55,281 nucleotides of DNA. It comes from Rhodoferax sp. (GTDB taxonomy: Bacteria > Pseudomonadota > Gammaproteobacteria > Burkholderiales > Burkholderiaceae_C). Positions within the stretch are counted from its first letter, which is position 1. Each line of letters begins with the position of its first letter. The stretch covers positions 1 through 55,281 of the forward strand of contig JAUXOA010000031.1 of the NCBI GenBank assembly GCA_030682475.1, in the 5' to 3' direction. The position numbers and the translations under genes were made by a program. Shown here one piece after another: positions 1 through 9,528 of the stretch. A model generated the notes under the pieces. The model was not told the origin of the DNA. It did not search any database and saw nothing but the letters and a program-made list of their open reading frames with translations.

Positions 1-1527
1 CTCTTGCAGCGAAGATGCGGCCGCCGCCGCTTCCTCCACCAGCGCGGCGTTTTGCTGTGTGACCTGGTCCATCTGCGTGATCGCCTGGTTGATCTGCTCT
101 ATGCCCGAGGTCTGCTCCTGGCTGGCGGCGGTGATCTCGGCCATGATGTCGGTCACGCGCTTGACGCTGTCGACAATCTCGTCCATGGTCTTGCCCGCTT
201 CGGCCACCTGTTTGCTGCCTTCTTCGACCTTGTCGACGGAGTCGCCGATCAGGGTCTTGATCTCCTTGGCCGCTGCGGCTGAGCGCTGCGCCAGGTTTCT
301 CACTTCAGCAGCCACCACGGCAAAGCCGCGTCCCTGCTCGCCGGCCCGCGCCGCTTCGACCGCAGCGTTCAAGGCAAGAATATTGGTCTGAAAGGCAATG
401 CCGTCGATGACGCCGATGATGTCGACGATCTTTTTGGAAGAAGTGTTGATGGCGCTCATGGTGCCTACCACCTGGGACACCACGCTGCCGCCTTTGATGG
501 CCACACCCGAGGCAGAGACTGCCAACTGGTTGGCCTGCCTGGCGTTGTCAGCGTTTTGTTTCACCGTACTCGTCAGCTCCTCCATCGAGGCGGCGGTTTC
601 TTCCAGTGAACTGGCCTGCTGTTCGGTGCGGGATGACAGGTCCTGGTTGCCGGCGGCGATCTGGCTGGAGGCGGTGGCTATGGTGTCGCCCGATTCACGG
701 ATCTGACCGATGACCCGGGCCAGTTCCCGCTGCATCCGCTGGATCGCATACAGCAGGCTGCTGGTATCGCCCTTGCGGATCTGGATAGGCACCGTCAGGT
801 CGCCGGCGGCCACGCGATCGACGATGTCCGCGGCATAGCCCGGCTCCCCGCCGATCTGGCGCCCCAGCAGACGCGCCATGGCCACGCCCAGTCCGACGCT
901 GATCACGATGCCGCCCAGCACCAGCGCCATCATCAGCAGGCGTGAGGCCTTGTAGGTGGCGTTGACCTTTTCCATGCTGGCCCTGGCCAGCTGGTCGCTG
1001 TGCGCAACCATCTGTTTGAGCACCTCCTCGATCGCACGGGACTCCTTCAGCAAACTGGCGCTGTCCTCGGCCACCCGGCCCTCGTACTGCGTGGAGTCCA
1101 GTGTCTGCCGTGACATCAGCGCCACAAAGTCAGTCAGCTGCTGCCTTAGGCGGGGCACCCTGCTCTCGTACTGCTGGTATAGCGCCAGCCCTTGGGCGTT
1201 GGCTTGCAGCAAGGGCTTGACCTCGGCCATGCGTGCGTCAAGTCCTTGCACGGCCGCCAGGATGCTTTTCTCGTCGGCGTTGCGCTCCCCCTTGGTCGAG
1301 GCCGCCAGCAGGCTGGTTTGGGCCCGGCTGGCGTAGAGCAGGTGGATATTAGCCTCCTGCACACCCTTGAGCGCCTGCACCTCCTGGTTGTAAAGGCTCT
1401 CAGTGGCGGCGCTGATGCGGCTCATGTGAAAAATGCCCAGCGCGCCGATGGCGGCGGCTATCGTCGCAACGATGAGAAAACTGAGGACCAGCTTGGCCGT
1501 GACGCGAAGTTGATGAAACCACTGCAT
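1..1527 (-). CDS. Methyl-accepting chemotaxis protein (partial, C-terminus outside window)
   Basis: Chemoreceptor that would signal through CheW/CheA. Read on the minus strand from the ATG at 1527 ([12 protein letters not shown]), 509 codons are open and the frame runs off the left edge, so the last part of the signalling domain and the C-terminus are missing. A membrane segment lies at about residues 12-32, then a four-helix-bundle-type periplasmic region, a second membrane segment near residues 190-215, a HAMP region, and the cytoplasmic signalling coiled coil with the conserved tip ([20 protein letters not shown]). The signalling half is almost identical to those of the two receptors upstream. 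It lies 68 bp after the next receptor and is probably the distal part of the same transcript. The ligand cannot be told from sequence. Confidence 0.93.
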   Translation of the reverse strand, partial: MQWFHQLRVTAKLVLSFLIVATIAAAIGALGIFHMSRISAATESLYNQEVQALKGVQEANIHLLYASRAQTSLLAASTKGERNADEKSILAAVQGLDARMAEVKPLLQANAQGLALYQQYESRVPRLRQQLTDFVALMSRQTLDSTQYEGRVAEDSASLLKESRAIEEVLKQMVAHSDQLARASMEKVNATYKASRLLMMALVLGGIVISVGLGVAMARLLGRQIGGEPGYAADIVDRVAAGDLTVPIQIRKGDTSSLLYAIQRMQRELARVIGQIRESGDTIATASSQIAAGNQDLSSRTEQQASSLEETAASMEELTSTVKQNADNARQANQLAVSASGVAIKGGSVVSQVVGTMSAINTSSKKIVDIIGVIDGIAFQTNILALNAAVEAARAGEQGRGFAVVAAEVRNLAQRSAAAAKEIKTLIGDSVDKVEEGSKQVAEAGKTMDEIVDSVKRVTDIMAEITAASQEQTSGIEQINQAITQMDQVTQQNAALVEEAAAAASSLQE

Positions 1528-1595
1528 ATTTTTCTTTCTTGTGATGGCCGCAGAGGCAACCGGGTGGACTCGGGTGCGCAACAAAGCGGCAAGTT

Positions 1596-3314
1596 TTAAA
1601 ACGTTTCCCAGTCGCCGCCAGCGGCCGACTTGCCTGCACCTGCACCTGCATCGGCCAGTTGCCTGCGTTCCGGCGCGGCAATCGCCTGTTTGGCGCGGGT
1701 TGCTGGCATAGGCGCCGGGCGCGGCTTGCGGACTGCCGCACGCTGGGGCGCGGCCACATGATGGGCTGGCCCGCCAGCTTGATCGCCATTGAGCTTGAAG
1801 ACGCTGACCACCTGGGACAGGCTGCCGGCCTGCTCTTGCAGCGAAGATGCGGCCGCCGCCGCTTCCTCCACCAGCGCGGCGTTTTGCTGTGTGACCTGGT
1901 CCATCTGCGTGATCGCCTGGTTGATCTGCTCGATGCCCGAGGTCTGCTCCTGGCTGGCGGCGGTGATCTCGGCCATGATGTCGGTCACGCGTTTGACGCT
2001 GGCCACGATCTCGTCCATGGTCTTGCCCGCTTCCGCCACTTGTTTGCTGCCTTCTTCGACCTTGTCCACCGAGTCCCCAATCAGGGTCTTGATCTCTTTG
2101 GCGGCCGCCGCACTTCGCTGCGCCAGGTTGCGCACCTCCGCCGCGACCACGGCAAAGCCGCGCCCCTGCTCGCCGGCCCGCGCCGCTTCGACCGCCGCGT
2201 TCAAGGCCAGGATATTGGTCTGAAAGGCAATGCCGTCAATGACGCCGATGATGTCGACGATCTTTTTGGAAGAAGTGTTGATGGCGCTCATGGTGCCCAC
2301 CACCTGGGAGACGACGCTGCCGCCGCGCACGGCAACGCTGGAGGCCGAGACCGCCAACTGGTTGGCCTGGCGGGCGTTGTCAGCGTTTTGTTTGACGGTG
2401 CTGGTCAGTTCTTCCATCGACGCTGCGGTTTCTTCCAGTGAGCTGGCCTGCTCCTCGGTGCGGGAGGACAGGTCCTGGTTGCCGGCGGCGATCTGCGCGC
2501 TGGCGGTGGCCACGCCATCGGCGTTGACTTGTACCCCGCGGACGATGCCCGAGAAGCTGGATTGCATGCGCGCCATCGATTCCAGCAAACGCACTGCCTC
2601 GTCGTTTCCGGCCGGCCGAACCTCGCCAGTGAGGTCGCCCTGGGCCAGCCGCTCCGCCACAGCCACGGCGTGCGTCATCGGCTGGGCCATGCGGCGAGCC
2701 AGCCAGAGCGCGCTGGCCAGCATCGCTGCCGCGGCCACCACCAGGGCCACACCGATTGCCAGAAGAGTCCGGCTCACGCTGGCCTTGGCTTGGGCATTGA
2801 GTTGGTCTTGGCTCTTCTCAATGGAGTCCGAGAGCGCCGCCATCTGCGTTTCGAGTTCGGTGAACGCGGCTTGCAGCGCAACCGCTTGTTTACCCGCCGC
2901 CTGAGCGTCGATCCTGGCCGACTTGATCGTCTGGTCGGCGACCTGGATGTACTTCTTGACCAAGGGCTGCGCGGCGGTTAGTACACCCTGCGCCTCCTGG
3001 GTCAGGGGCAATGCCTGCAAGCGGGTCAGGGCCTTGTCAAAGGTCTCGGCATGCTCCTTCAACGCTTTATCGGCTTCGGCCACCCGGCTTGCACTGCCTT
3101 CGAGTGCGCCAAGCTGCGCAAGTTGCGCATCGCCACGGATGGCGTCGTGCATCATGTCGGCCTCCTGGCTGGCCTGCAGAGCCTGCCCCCCGGTAATCGC
3201 GTCGTTGATCGCCGCGCCCAGCCGCGACGAAGCGAACAGTCCGATGCCGCCCACCATGCCCGCGAGCAGGACTCCGACCAAGCCGAAGCTGACGATTTGA
3301 GTGCGTAGTTTCAT
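1596..3314 (-). CDS. Methyl-accepting chemotaxis protein, 572 aa
   Basis: Complete transmembrane chemoreceptor. Order: membrane segment (about residues 10-30), periplasmic helical sensor with long Gln/Ala-rich helices (about 31-182), second membrane segment (about 184-206, rich in Ala/Val), HAMP (about 207-262), then a signalling domain with the conserved hairpin tip. The tail is Pro/Ala-rich and ends in DWETF, a close variant of the NWETF pentapeptide that tethers CheR and CheB in enteric receptors, so adaptation through the cheR/cheB genes at 28-31 kb is likely. AAGGA precedes the ATG. The start is 15 bp from the stop of the outer-membrane gene, so the two are probably cotranscribed. Ligand unknown. 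Confidence 0.95.
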   Translation of the reverse strand: MKLRTQIVSFGLVGVLLAGMVGGIGLFASSRLGAAINDAITGGQALQASQEADMMHDAIRGDAQLAQLGALEGSASRVAEADKALKEHAETFDKALTRLQALPLTQEAQGVLTAAQPLVKKYIQVADQTIKSARIDAQAAGKQAVALQAAFTELETQMAALSDSIEKSQDQLNAQAKASVSRTLLAIGVALVVAAAAMLASALWLARRMAQPMTHAVAVAERLAQGDLTGEVRPAGNDEAVRLLESMARMQSSFSGIVRGVQVNADGVATASAQIAAGNQDLSSRTEEQASSLEETAASMEELTSTVKQNADNARQANQLAVSASSVAVRGGSVVSQVVGTMSAINTSSKKIVDIIGVIDGIAFQTNILALNAAVEAARAGEQGRGFAVVAAEVRNLAQRSAAAAKEIKTLIGDSVDKVEEGSKQVAEAGKTMDEIVASVKRVTDIMAEITAASQEQTSGIEQINQAITQMDQVTQQNAALVEEAAAAASSLQEQAGSLSQVVSVFKLNGDQAGGPAHHVAAPQRAAVRKPRPAPMPATRAKQAIAAPERRQLADAGAGAGKSAAGGDWETF

Positions 3315-3329
3315 GACAATATTCCTTGA

Positions 3330-4169
3330 TCAGAATCGTACCGACAGTCCGACAGTCCACGCAAAGTCCGGTGTGTTCTTGTTGGCACCCCAGGAAAATG
3401 CGCTGTCGATCTGCACGTCGTTGCTCAGCAGGTAGGCCGCGCCGATGTCGTAGGTCACCGTGGAGCCGCCATTGCGCGATGACGCAATGCGTTGACCGGC
3501 TATCTCGACGAAGGTGCGGAAGCGCTCATTCCACGCCTTGCCGACAACGGCGGCGAGGATGCCGGCCAGATGACGGCGGTTGCTATCGGTCGTGTCGTAG
3601 ATGACGCCGGGCATGACGCCCAGCGAAAAGTCCTGCGGCAACTCCCACTCGAATACCGTGCGCAGCGACGGGCGCATGCCCTTACCCCTGAAAGCGCGCG
3701 CGCCGGTGGCAAGGTCCACGTGCAGCAGCCAGGCGATGGCAGGCGCTGCGCCTTCGCCGTCGTGCGTGTGCCACTTGAGGCCGATCGAGGTTTCGGCAAC
3801 GCCGCGTTCCGTCGCGCTCGTGGAAGTTGCCGGATCATGTGTTTTCTGGCGGGTGTAGCCGCCGTTTTCCAGGCGCAGCTCCCATGCAGGCGCAATGCCG
3901 TAGCGCAACAGCGTTGGCGTGGCGAGCGTTGTCGCCCTGGCGCCGGCGTTGCTGTCGCGCTCGTAAGCGACGCTGGTCTCGATTTGAAAGCGGCCCTTGC
4001 CCACGGTCTTGCTCGACTCGACGAAATCAGGCCGATCGGTGCTGATCGGCTCTTGCTGCGCATGAGCCGCAGCCATTGCCGAAAGGATCGTCAAGGCGGC
4101 AATCATTGCGCGTGCTGCCCTGTCCCTATTCAGGATGATCAGGCGGGTGGAGATTTTGAAATTGTTCAT
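3330..4169 (-). CDS. Outer-membrane transporter-like beta-barrel protein with a receptor-derived 5' end
   Basis: The mature part (about residues 40-279) has alternating hydrophobic/polar strands, many Gly/Thr/Arg turns, an early STDRPDF motif and a terminal Phe, as in the putative MetA-pathway/'transporter' outer-membrane family (PF13557 type). The Sec signal peptide is MIAALTILSAMAAAHAQQ, starting at Met22 (position 4106). The 21 residues before it (MNNFKISTRLIIL...) are not typical of a signal peptide: the DNA is a near-identical copy of the start of a chemoreceptor-type ORF at 6506. A ribosome site (AGGTAG) precedes the first ATG, so translation may start at 4169 with a long n-region or at 4106. 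It sits between two receptor genes. Substrate unknown. Confidence 0.75.
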   Translation of the reverse strand: MNNFKISTRLIILNRDRAARAMIAALTILSAMAAAHAQQEPISTDRPDFVESSKTVGKGRFQIETSVAYERDSNAGARATTLATPTLLRYGIAPAWELRLENGGYTRQKTHDPATSTSATERGVAETSIGLKWHTHDGEGAAPAIAWLLHVDLATGARAFRGKGMRPSLRTVFEWELPQDFSLGVMPGVIYDTTDSNRRHLAGILAAVVGKAWNERFRTFVEIAGQRIASSRNGGSTVTYDIGAAYLLSNDVQIDSAFSWGANKNTPDFAWTVGLSVRF

Positions 4170-4187
4170 GGTGGCTACCTATTTAAT
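4130..4187 (-). repeat. 58-bp duplicated receptor 5' end, copy 1
   Basis: Matches 6467-6524 with 3 mismatches in 58 positions. It covers the ribosome-binding region, the ATG and the first 13 codons (MNNFKI-TRLIIL) of what looks like a chemoreceptor N-terminus. In this copy the reading frame switches straight into the outer-membrane gene; in the other it continues for 35 codons. Best read as a recombination scar left when a receptor gene was lost or rearranged. Confidence 0.85.
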
Positions 4188-4204
4188 TGGTTCAGGACAG
4201 AGCT

Positions 4205-4256
4205 GGTTCGCTTACGAGAATTTGTCATTGCGGGTCGAGCCCGCAATGACAGACTT
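4205..4256. repeat. 52-bp direct repeat with perfect hairpin, copy 1
   Basis: Identical over 52 bp to 7068-7119. The core is an inverted repeat with 11-bp arms (GTCATTGCGGG / CCCGCAATGAC) and a 5-nt loop. It lies between the stop of the 711-aa receptor (4267) and the start of the outer-membrane gene. A shorter related palindrome is at 19489-19518. This looks like a REP-type intergenic palindrome. Confidence 0.85.
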
Positions 4257-4266
4257 TTGTGGTTCT

Positions 4267-6402
4267 TCAGAATGTTTCCCAATCCCCGCCAGCGGCCGGC
4301 GCACCAGCATTTGCCAGTTGCCTGCGTTCTGGCGCGGCGATGGCCTGTTTGGCGCGCAGGGCTGGCACAGCGGCGCGGGTTGCGGGCATTGGCGTCGGGT
4401 GCGGTTTGCGGACTGCCGTGCGCTGAGGTGCGGCCACATGATGGGCTGGCCCGCCAGCTTGATCGCCATTGAGCTTGAAGACGCTGACCACCTGGGACAG
4501 GCTGCCGGCCTGCTCCTGCAGCGAAGAGGCGGCGGCTGCCGCTTCTTCGACCAAGGCGGCGTTTTGCTGCGTCACCTGGTCCATCTGCGTGATGGCCTGG
4601 TTGATCTGCTCGATGCCCGAGGTCTGCTCCTGGCTGGCCGCCGTGATCTCGGCCATGATGTCGGTCACGCGCTTGACGCTGTCGACGATCTCGTCCATGG
4701 TCTTGCCCGCTTCGGCCACTTGTTTGCTGCCTTCTTCGACCTTGTCCACCGAGTCGCCAATCAGGGTCTTGATCTCTTTGGCCGCTGCCGCACTTCTTTG
4801 CGCCAGGTTTCTGACTTCAGCAGCGACCACGGCAAAGCCGCGTCCCTGCTCGCCGGCCCGGGCCGCTTCAACGGCCGCGTTCAAGGCCAGGATGTTGGTC
4901 TGGAAGGCAATGCCCTCGATCACGCTGATGATGTCGACGATCTTTCTCGACGAGGCGTTGATGGCGCCCATGGTGCCCACCACCTGGGAGACGACGCTGC
5001 CGCCCTTGAGCGCCACGCTGGAGGCCGTCACGGCCAGCTGGTTGGCCTGGCGGGCGTTGTCGGCGTTTTGCTTGACGGTGCTGGTCAGCTCTTCCATGGA
5101 GGCGGCGGTCTCTTCGAGTGAGCTGGCTTGTTCTTCGGTCCTGCTGGACAGGTCCTGGTTGCCGGCCGCGATCTGGCTGGAGGCGGTGGCGATGGTGTCG
5201 GTGCCGATGCGGACTTCACCGACGACGCGACGCAAGGACTGCTGCATGCCAGCCATCGCGGCAAGGATGCTCGCCTGGGCACCCGGCTTGATTGTGATCG
5301 CCTGAGTCAGATCGCCCTCGGCGACGGCGTTGGTGATCGCAATCACATCTCCAGGCTCGCCGCCCAGTTGGCCGATGATCGAACGTGCCACCACCATGCC
5401 GAGCCAGGCTCCCAGGCCGCCCAGGACGAGCACCGCCACGAAGACGGTGATCAGACCGCGCTGCGTGCTGCTGACGCGCTCTTGGAGCATGACCCCGAGC
5501 GTGTCAGTCGCCATCCCCATCAGCTTGAACTGTGCGTCAATGGCCTTTGTCAACAACGCCACGTACTCCGGCCCGCTATGGCTCAGTTGTTCCTGGGTGA
5601 CGATCTTATCGGTGGCCAGTGCGAGCGCCTGCTTGGCCAGATCTGTTGGCTCGTGCATCGCGTCACCCAGCCTCTTCTTCACTTCGGGGCTGGCCGCAGC
5701 AGCCTTGTCGTAGGCGCGCGTCATCAGCAACAATGCGTCGTCGGCCTTGGATACATAAAACCCCAGCGTCTGGCGGTCGGAGACCGAGCCGTTCTGGGCG
5801 GCCAACATGCCGGCACCCTTGGCACGTATTTTTCCCAATTCTTCGGCCAGTGCAGGCTGTGCCAACAGCACGGCCTGGATCAAGCTGGAGGTGTCGAGCC
5901 CGGGGTCGAGCGAAAAGCCGAAATCATCGGCGAACAGATCGTTTGTCTTCAGCAGTTGCGCCACCAGGGCGGTATGTCCGGCAAAGCTGTCAGCCACCGA
6001 GAAGCCACCCCCACCGGCCACTTTGCTGCTGAGCGCCGCCCATTCCTGCGTCGACTTGTTCCAGGCGGCCTTGGCCGCCTCGCTGCCCAGCTCGGTGGCC
6101 ACCAATCCCGACAACATCTGATAAGCCTGGTCGGCCTCCTGCTGCTTGACGGCACGCTGCGGCTGCACCGCCGCATTGCCGCCGAGCACCAGTGCCGATA
6201 GCCCGCGATGTTGCTGCGTCAACTGGATGACCTTCAAAATCGCCTTGAACGGTGCCACGCCCTGTGCTTCACGCTGCGCGGTCTGCGCCACCTGGTAGGT
6301 CTGGTACAGGTACAGCGTGGTCGGGATGGCAGCGAGCAGCAGTGCGATCATGCCCAGCAGGGCGAATCGTTGGCTGACTCTCAGGTGAGCGATGAAGTTC
6401 AT
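4267..6402 (-). CDS. Methyl-accepting chemotaxis protein with NIT-like sensor region, 711 aa
   Basis: Complete chemoreceptor with a larger periplasmic module than its neighbours. A membrane segment at about residues 14-34 is followed by about 280 helical residues; the [16 protein letters not shown] stretch resembles the helical nitrate/nitrite-sensing (NIT) domain, which is family knowledge and not proof of nitrate binding. The second membrane segment (about 315-340) leads to a HAMP-like region, the signalling domain, and a tail ending DWETF, a CheR/CheB docking-type pentapeptide. The start ATG overlaps the stop of a 35-residue ORF (ATGA), so translation may be coupled. It is in the cheW operon, probably under the FliA-type promoter at 7128-7154. 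Confidence 0.93.
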   Translation of the reverse strand: MNFIAHLRVSQRFALLGMIALLLAAIPTTLYLYQTYQVAQTAQREAQGVAPFKAILKVIQLTQQHRGLSALVLGGNAAVQPQRAVKQQEADQAYQMLSGLVATELGSEAAKAAWNKSTQEWAALSSKVAGGGGFSVADSFAGHTALVAQLLKTNDLFADDFGFSLDPGLDTSSLIQAVLLAQPALAEELGKIRAKGAGMLAAQNGSVSDRQTLGFYVSKADDALLLMTRAYDKAAAASPEVKKRLGDAMHEPTDLAKQALALATDKIVTQEQLSHSGPEYVALLTKAIDAQFKLMGMATDTLGVMLQERVSSTQRGLITVFVAVLVLGGLGAWLGMVVARSIIGQLGGEPGDVIAITNAVAEGDLTQAITIKPGAQASILAAMAGMQQSLRRVVGEVRIGTDTIATASSQIAAGNQDLSSRTEEQASSLEETAASMEELTSTVKQNADNARQANQLAVTASSVALKGGSVVSQVVGTMGAINASSRKIVDIISVIEGIAFQTNILALNAAVEAARAGEQGRGFAVVAAEVRNLAQRSAAAAKEIKTLIGDSVDKVEEGSKQVAEAGKTMDEIVDSVKRVTDIMAEITAASQEQTSGIEQINQAITQMDQVTQQNAALVEEAAAAASSLQEQAGSLSQVVSVFKLNGDQAGGPAHHVAAPQRTAVRKPHPTPMPATRAAVPALRAKQAIAAPERRQLANAGAPAAGGDWETF

Positions 6403-6506
6403 TGTTCTGTCCGTTGGTTGATTGTTTCGGGATTGGGAGTAACCAGTAGCGCCGACAGGATGCCAATCAGGATGATCAGTCGGGTGGGGATTTTGAAATT
6501 GTTCAT
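6399..6506 (-). CDS. 35-residue ORF: truncated receptor N-terminus coupled to the 711-aa receptor
   Basis: The ATG at 6506 opens [20 protein letters not shown], then 15 more residues and a TGA overlapping the receptor ATG (ATGA). The peptide looks like the first cytoplasmic residues and first membrane helix of a chemoreceptor. It has the same upstream AGGTAG as the copy at 4169. It could be a leader that couples translation from cheW to the receptor, or a scar of a deleted receptor. The overlap and intact frame are seen; expression is not shown. Confidence 0.45.
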   Translation of the reverse strand: MNNFKIPTRLIILIGILSALLVTPNPETINQRTEQ

Positions 6507-6524
6507 GATGGCTACCTATTTAAT
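6467..6524 (-). repeat. 58-bp duplicated receptor 5' end, copy 2
   Basis: Partner of 4130-4187 (3 mismatches in 58). Here the frame continues into a hydrophobic helix (IGILSALLV), which is what a receptor N-terminus should look like, so this copy is closer to the ancestral form. Confidence 0.85.
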
Positions 6525-6528
6525 AAAA

Positions 6529-7029
6529 TTAATGCGCCGTCTCGGCGATCAATCCCATGTCCGTGCTGGACATCAGTTTGTCGATATCGACCAGAATCAG
6601 CATGCGTTCATCGAGCGTGCCCAGGCCAATCAGGTAGTCGGTGTCCAGCACCGCGCCCATCTCGGGCGCCGGCTTGATTTGTTCCGGGCTCAAGGTGATC
6701 ACATCCGAGACGCTGTCCACCACCATGCCCATGACGCGGCTGGCCATGTTGAGGATGATCACCACCGTGAACTGGTCATAAGTCGGCGTGCCAAGATTGA
6801 ACTTGATGCGCATGTCGATGATCGGCACGATGATGCCGCGCAGGTTGACCACGCCCTTGATGTGCTCGGGCGCATTGGCAATGCGGGTCACCGTGTCGTA
6901 CCCGCGCAGCTCCTGCACTTTCTGGATGTCAATGCCGTACTCTTCCTGGCCCAGCGTGAAGGCCAGAAACTCCAGCGGCTTGCCAGCGGAAGCGCTGGAC
7001 GGGTGGGGGTTGCTTGTTGTTGCTTGCAT
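6529..7029 (-). CDS. cheW: Chemotaxis coupling protein CheW
   Basis: 166-residue scaffold linking receptors to CheA. After a Ser/Pro-rich N-terminus (about 15 residues) a single CheW domain spans nearly all the rest: [21 protein letters not shown], then [15 protein letters not shown], the signature NLRG turn, and VSDVITL near the end. GGAG precedes the ATG. It is the only cheW in the window and is not next to cheA; it heads the receptor operon. The near-consensus FliA-type promoter about 100 bp upstream suggests late, FliA-dependent expression with the receptors. Confidence 0.97.
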   Translation of the reverse strand: MQATTSNPHPSSASAGKPLEFLAFTLGQEEYGIDIQKVQELRGYDTVTRIANAPEHIKGVVNLRGIIVPIIDMRIKFNLGTPTYDQFTVVIILNMASRVMGMVVDSVSDVITLSPEQIKPAPEMGAVLDTDYLIGLGTLDERMLILVDIDKLMSSTDMGLIAETAH

Positions 7030-7067
7030 GGGTACTCCGTTAATTGCTAGGGGTTAAATTCGAATAC

Positions 7068-7119
7068 GGTTCGCTTACGAGAATTTGTCATTGCGGGTCG
7101 AGCCCGCAATGACAGACTT
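7068..7119. repeat. 52-bp direct repeat with perfect hairpin, copy 2 (cheW 5' UTR)
   Basis: Identical to 4205-4256. It lies between the FliA-type promoter (7128-7154) and the cheW ATG (7029), so the 11-bp-arm hairpin would sit in the 5' untranslated part of the cheW mRNA. Together the two copies bracket cheW plus the 711-aa receptor as a 2.8-kb unit. Confidence 0.85.
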
Positions 7120-7127
7120 ACGTCTGT

Positions 7128-7154
7128 ATATCGGCCAGATACGAGAAAACTTTA
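7128..7154 (-). promoter_or_regulatory. FliA (sigma28) promoter for cheW and receptors
   Basis: Minus strand: TAAAGTTT (7154-7147), an 11-nt spacer, then GCCGATAT (7135-7128). The enterobacterial FliA consensus is TAAAGTTT-N11-GCCGATAA, so 15 of 16 positions match with ideal spacing. The -35 box overlaps the stop codon of the 98-aa ORF. Confidence 0.85.
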
Positions 7155-7448
7155 GGAAAAAATCCATGGAAAACCTGACTCAACCGTTATTTTTTTCACT
7201 GTCTTTGCTTGCCTGGCCTGCTGGACGGGGGATCGCTGGCTGATTGCCAATGTCTCGGCCTGGCGCCAATGAAGGGCCTCCTGGCGGTTTTCTTCGGCCA
7301 TTGCTTTGACCATCAGACGGCCCAGGGACTGGATGTGCAACTCAATCTCAGCGTCGGACATTTCCCGCGCTGGCATACCACTGACACCCGCACACACCGA
7401 TTGAGGCGTGTGGTACGGCAAAACGCGCGGGTGCATCGGTGTTTTCAT
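7152..7448 (-). CDS. Small protein of unknown function, 98 aa
   Basis: I do not recognise this family. The central part (SDAEIELHIQSLGRLMVKAM, then AEENRQEALHWRQAE) looks like two amphipathic charged helices; there is no signal peptide or membrane segment. It follows flgJ by 33 bp in the same direction and its stop overlaps the -35 box of the cheW promoter. The ribosome site before the first ATG is weak; an internal ATG (MSDAEIE, codon 31) could be the true start. Its place suggests the last gene of the flgB-flgJ transcript. Confidence 0.55.
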   Translation of the reverse strand: MKTPMHPRVLPYHTPQSVCAGVSGMPAREMSDAEIELHIQSLGRLMVKAMAEENRQEALHWRQAETLAISQRSPVQQARQAKTVKKITVESGFPWIFS

Positions 7449-7481
7449 TGATTTGACCGTAGGGGAGCTAAGTCATCCGCT

Positions 7482-8423
7482 TCACATCTGCTGCATGATG
7501 CGAATCAGTTTTCCACCGTATTGCGGGTCGCTCGCATAACCGGCGCGCTGCAGGCCATGCGCGGCTTCGGCCGGATCTTGTGTGGCAAGCACGTTGGCGT
7601 AACGCGGATTGGTGACCAGGAACCTGGCATAGTCGGAAAACGCTTCTTCATAAGAGCCATAGGTGCGAAAGGTGGCCCGGGTTTTTTGCGCCATGCCGTT
7701 CACGTATTCGGTGCTAGTGGCTTCAACCACCGGCCCCTTCCAGCTCCGGTCGGCCTTGATACCGAACAGGTTGTAGCTGGTCGTGCCATCTTCTTTGCGA
7801 ATCTCGCGCCGCCCCCAACCGGACTCCAGCGCGGCCTGCGCCATGATCAGTTGCGCCGGAACACCGCTGGCCTGGCTGGCGCGCTGCGCAGCGGGCAACA
7901 TGCGCGAAACGAATTGCTCAACGTGCGCTTGTGGCAAAGCACTCCGGCTGAACGTGGCCTGTGCCGTGGCCGCCTCATAGAACGAAAGGTCTGGCGCGCG
8001 CGTGATGGGTTTCGCAGCAGCGGGGGCGGGCAGGGCGCCCGGTAGCGCGGCACCTGGCGGCAACTGCGCGGCCGCGCCGCCCATCGTGCGGCTGAGCTGC
8101 GCAAACATGGCTTGCGCCAACCCCAGGCCGCGTCCAGACAGGTTCTGTGCCAGTTGCTGGTCCAGCATCGAGGTGTACATCTTTTCCTGCTGGCTGCCGA
8201 ACATGCCGTCTGTCGGTGTGGCTTCGCGCATGCTCTTGAGCACCATCTGCATGAACATCACCTCGAATTGCTTGGATGCCTGCTTCATGCCTTCCACGGG
8301 AGAGGTGCGGACGGTGCGGCGCAAGGCATCAACACCCTGCACATCCAGCGACAAGCGCTGGTCGAGCACGCCGCCGGACGAAGGATTGATGCTATTCAGG
8401 TTGGGGAAGCCAGCGCTGCTCAT
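7482..8423 (-). CDS. flgJ: Flagellar rod-assembly protein / peptidoglycan hydrolase FlgJ
   Basis: Dual-domain periplasmic protein that caps rod assembly and opens the murein layer. The N-terminal rod-binding domain is at about residues 35-110 (KQFEVMFMQMVLKSMREATP). A Pro/Ala linker follows, then a GH73-type glucosaminidase domain (about 165-305) with the catalytic-region ALESGWGRREI and NLFGIKADRSW motifs. An in-frame TTG lies two codons earlier, but the ATG at 8423 has AAGG at good distance. Order flgI-flgJ with an 8-bp gap. 313 residues is the usual size. Confidence 0.96.
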   Translation of the reverse strand: MSSAGFPNLNSINPSSGGVLDQRLSLDVQGVDALRRTVRTSPVEGMKQASKQFEVMFMQMVLKSMREATPTDGMFGSQQEKMYTSMLDQQLAQNLSGRGLGLAQAMFAQLSRTMGGAAAQLPPGAALPGALPAPAAAKPITRAPDLSFYEAATAQATFSRSALPQAHVEQFVSRMLPAAQRASQASGVPAQLIMAQAALESGWGRREIRKEDGTTSYNLFGIKADRSWKGPVVEATSTEYVNGMAQKTRATFRTYGSYEEAFSDYARFLVTNPRYANVLATQDPAEAAHGLQRAGYASDPQYGGKLIRIMQQM

Positions 8424-8431
8424 GGTCAACC

Positions 8432-9526
8432 TTAAATAATCTCAAGTTCAGCACGCAAGGCGCCGACGGCTTTCATGGCCTGCAAAATCGACACCAGATC
8501 CTGCGGATTGGCACCCAGGGCATTAAGCCCCTTGATGACATCGGCCAGCGCGGCACCAGCGCGCACGACTTGCAATGCGCCACCCCCCTGGTTGATTTCG
8601 ATCTTCGAACTCTGGCTTACTACGGTGCTCCCGCCTGCCAGCGGGTTGGGCTGGCTGATGACGGGATCGGTAGTGATCACCACCGACAAATTGCCGTGCG
8701 CTACGGCGCAATCGAGAATTCTGACGGCCTGATTCATGACGACCGAACCGGTTCGCGCGTTGATGATGACTTTGGCGACAGCTTGCGATGGGGCGACGTC
8801 AATATTCTCGATGCGCGCCAGGAAACCGACGCGCTCTTCGGGTCGGGTCGGTGCCTTGATCTGGATCACCCGGGCGTCCAGCGCAAGGGCGGTGCCGGGG
8901 CCAAAGCTGAGGTTGATCGCCTCCACTGCCTTTTGAGCGGTACCGAAATCGCTGGTGTTTAATTCGAGCATCAAGGTGCCGTCGCCGCCGAGCGGGGACT
9001 CCACCGCACGCTCCACGATGGCACCGGCCGGAATCCGTCCGGAACTGAGCTGGTTAATCTGCACCTTGCTGCCACCGGCCGAGGCGCCCGCCCCACCGAT
9101 CACCATATTGCCCTGGGCCAGTGCATAGACCTGGCCATCAGCGCCCTTCAAGGGTGTCATGAGCAAAGTGCCGCCACGCAGGCTCTTGGCATTGCTCAGG
9201 GACGATACCGTGACATCGATGGTCTGGCCCGGCCGCGCAAAGGGCGGCAAGGTGGCGGTCACCATCACGGCGGCCACATTTTTCAACTGCATGGTGCTGC
9301 CGGACGGTACGGTGATTCCGAGCTGCACCAGCATGTTGTTCAGGCTTTGCGTGGTGAAGGGTGTGGTCTGGTCGCCGCTGCCATCCAGGCCGACGATCAG
9401 CCCATAACCTATCAGCGGGTTGTCGCGTACGCCTTGAATGCTGGCGAGGTCTTTCAGCCGCTCCGCTTGCGATGGCAGGGCGATCAAGGCCGCAAAAAGC
9501 AGGCACAAGGTAGCTAAGGCGCGCAT
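8432..9526 (-). CDS. flgI: Flagellar P-ring protein FlgI
   Basis: 364-residue periplasmic P-ring subunit. A Sec signal peptide ([21 protein letters not shown]) is followed by the family start [21 protein letters not shown] and [13 protein letters not shown], and the body carries [14 protein letters not shown]. The end ([20 protein letters not shown]) is typical. It lies 2 bp after flgH. Secretion by Sec, assembly around the rod in the peptidoglycan layer. Confidence 0.97.
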   Translation of the reverse strand: MRALATLCLLFAALIALPSQAERLKDLASIQGVRDNPLIGYGLIVGLDGSGDQTTPFTTQSLNNMLVQLGITVPSGSTMQLKNVAAVMVTATLPPFARPGQTIDVTVSSLSNAKSLRGGTLLMTPLKGADGQVYALAQGNMVIGGAGASAGGSKVQINQLSSGRIPAGAIVERAVESPLGGDGTLMLELNTSDFGTAQKAVEAINLSFGPGTALALDARVIQIKAPTRPEERVGFLARIENIDVAPSQAVAKVIINARTGSVVMNQAVRILDCAVAHGNLSVVITTDPVISQPNPLAGGSTVVSQSSKIEINQGGGALQVVRAGAALADVIKGLNALGANPQDLVSILQAMKAVGALRAELEII

Positions 9527-9528
9527 GA

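Noticed and set aside
3326..3604. Small plus-strand frames around 3.3-3.6 kb
   Set aside because: Antisense to the outer-membrane gene, no ribosome sites or domains.
4135..5121. Plus-strand frame through the receptor genes
   Set aside because: Shadow of the receptor signalling domain; the same pattern recurs at 1659-2441 because the receptors are near-identical.
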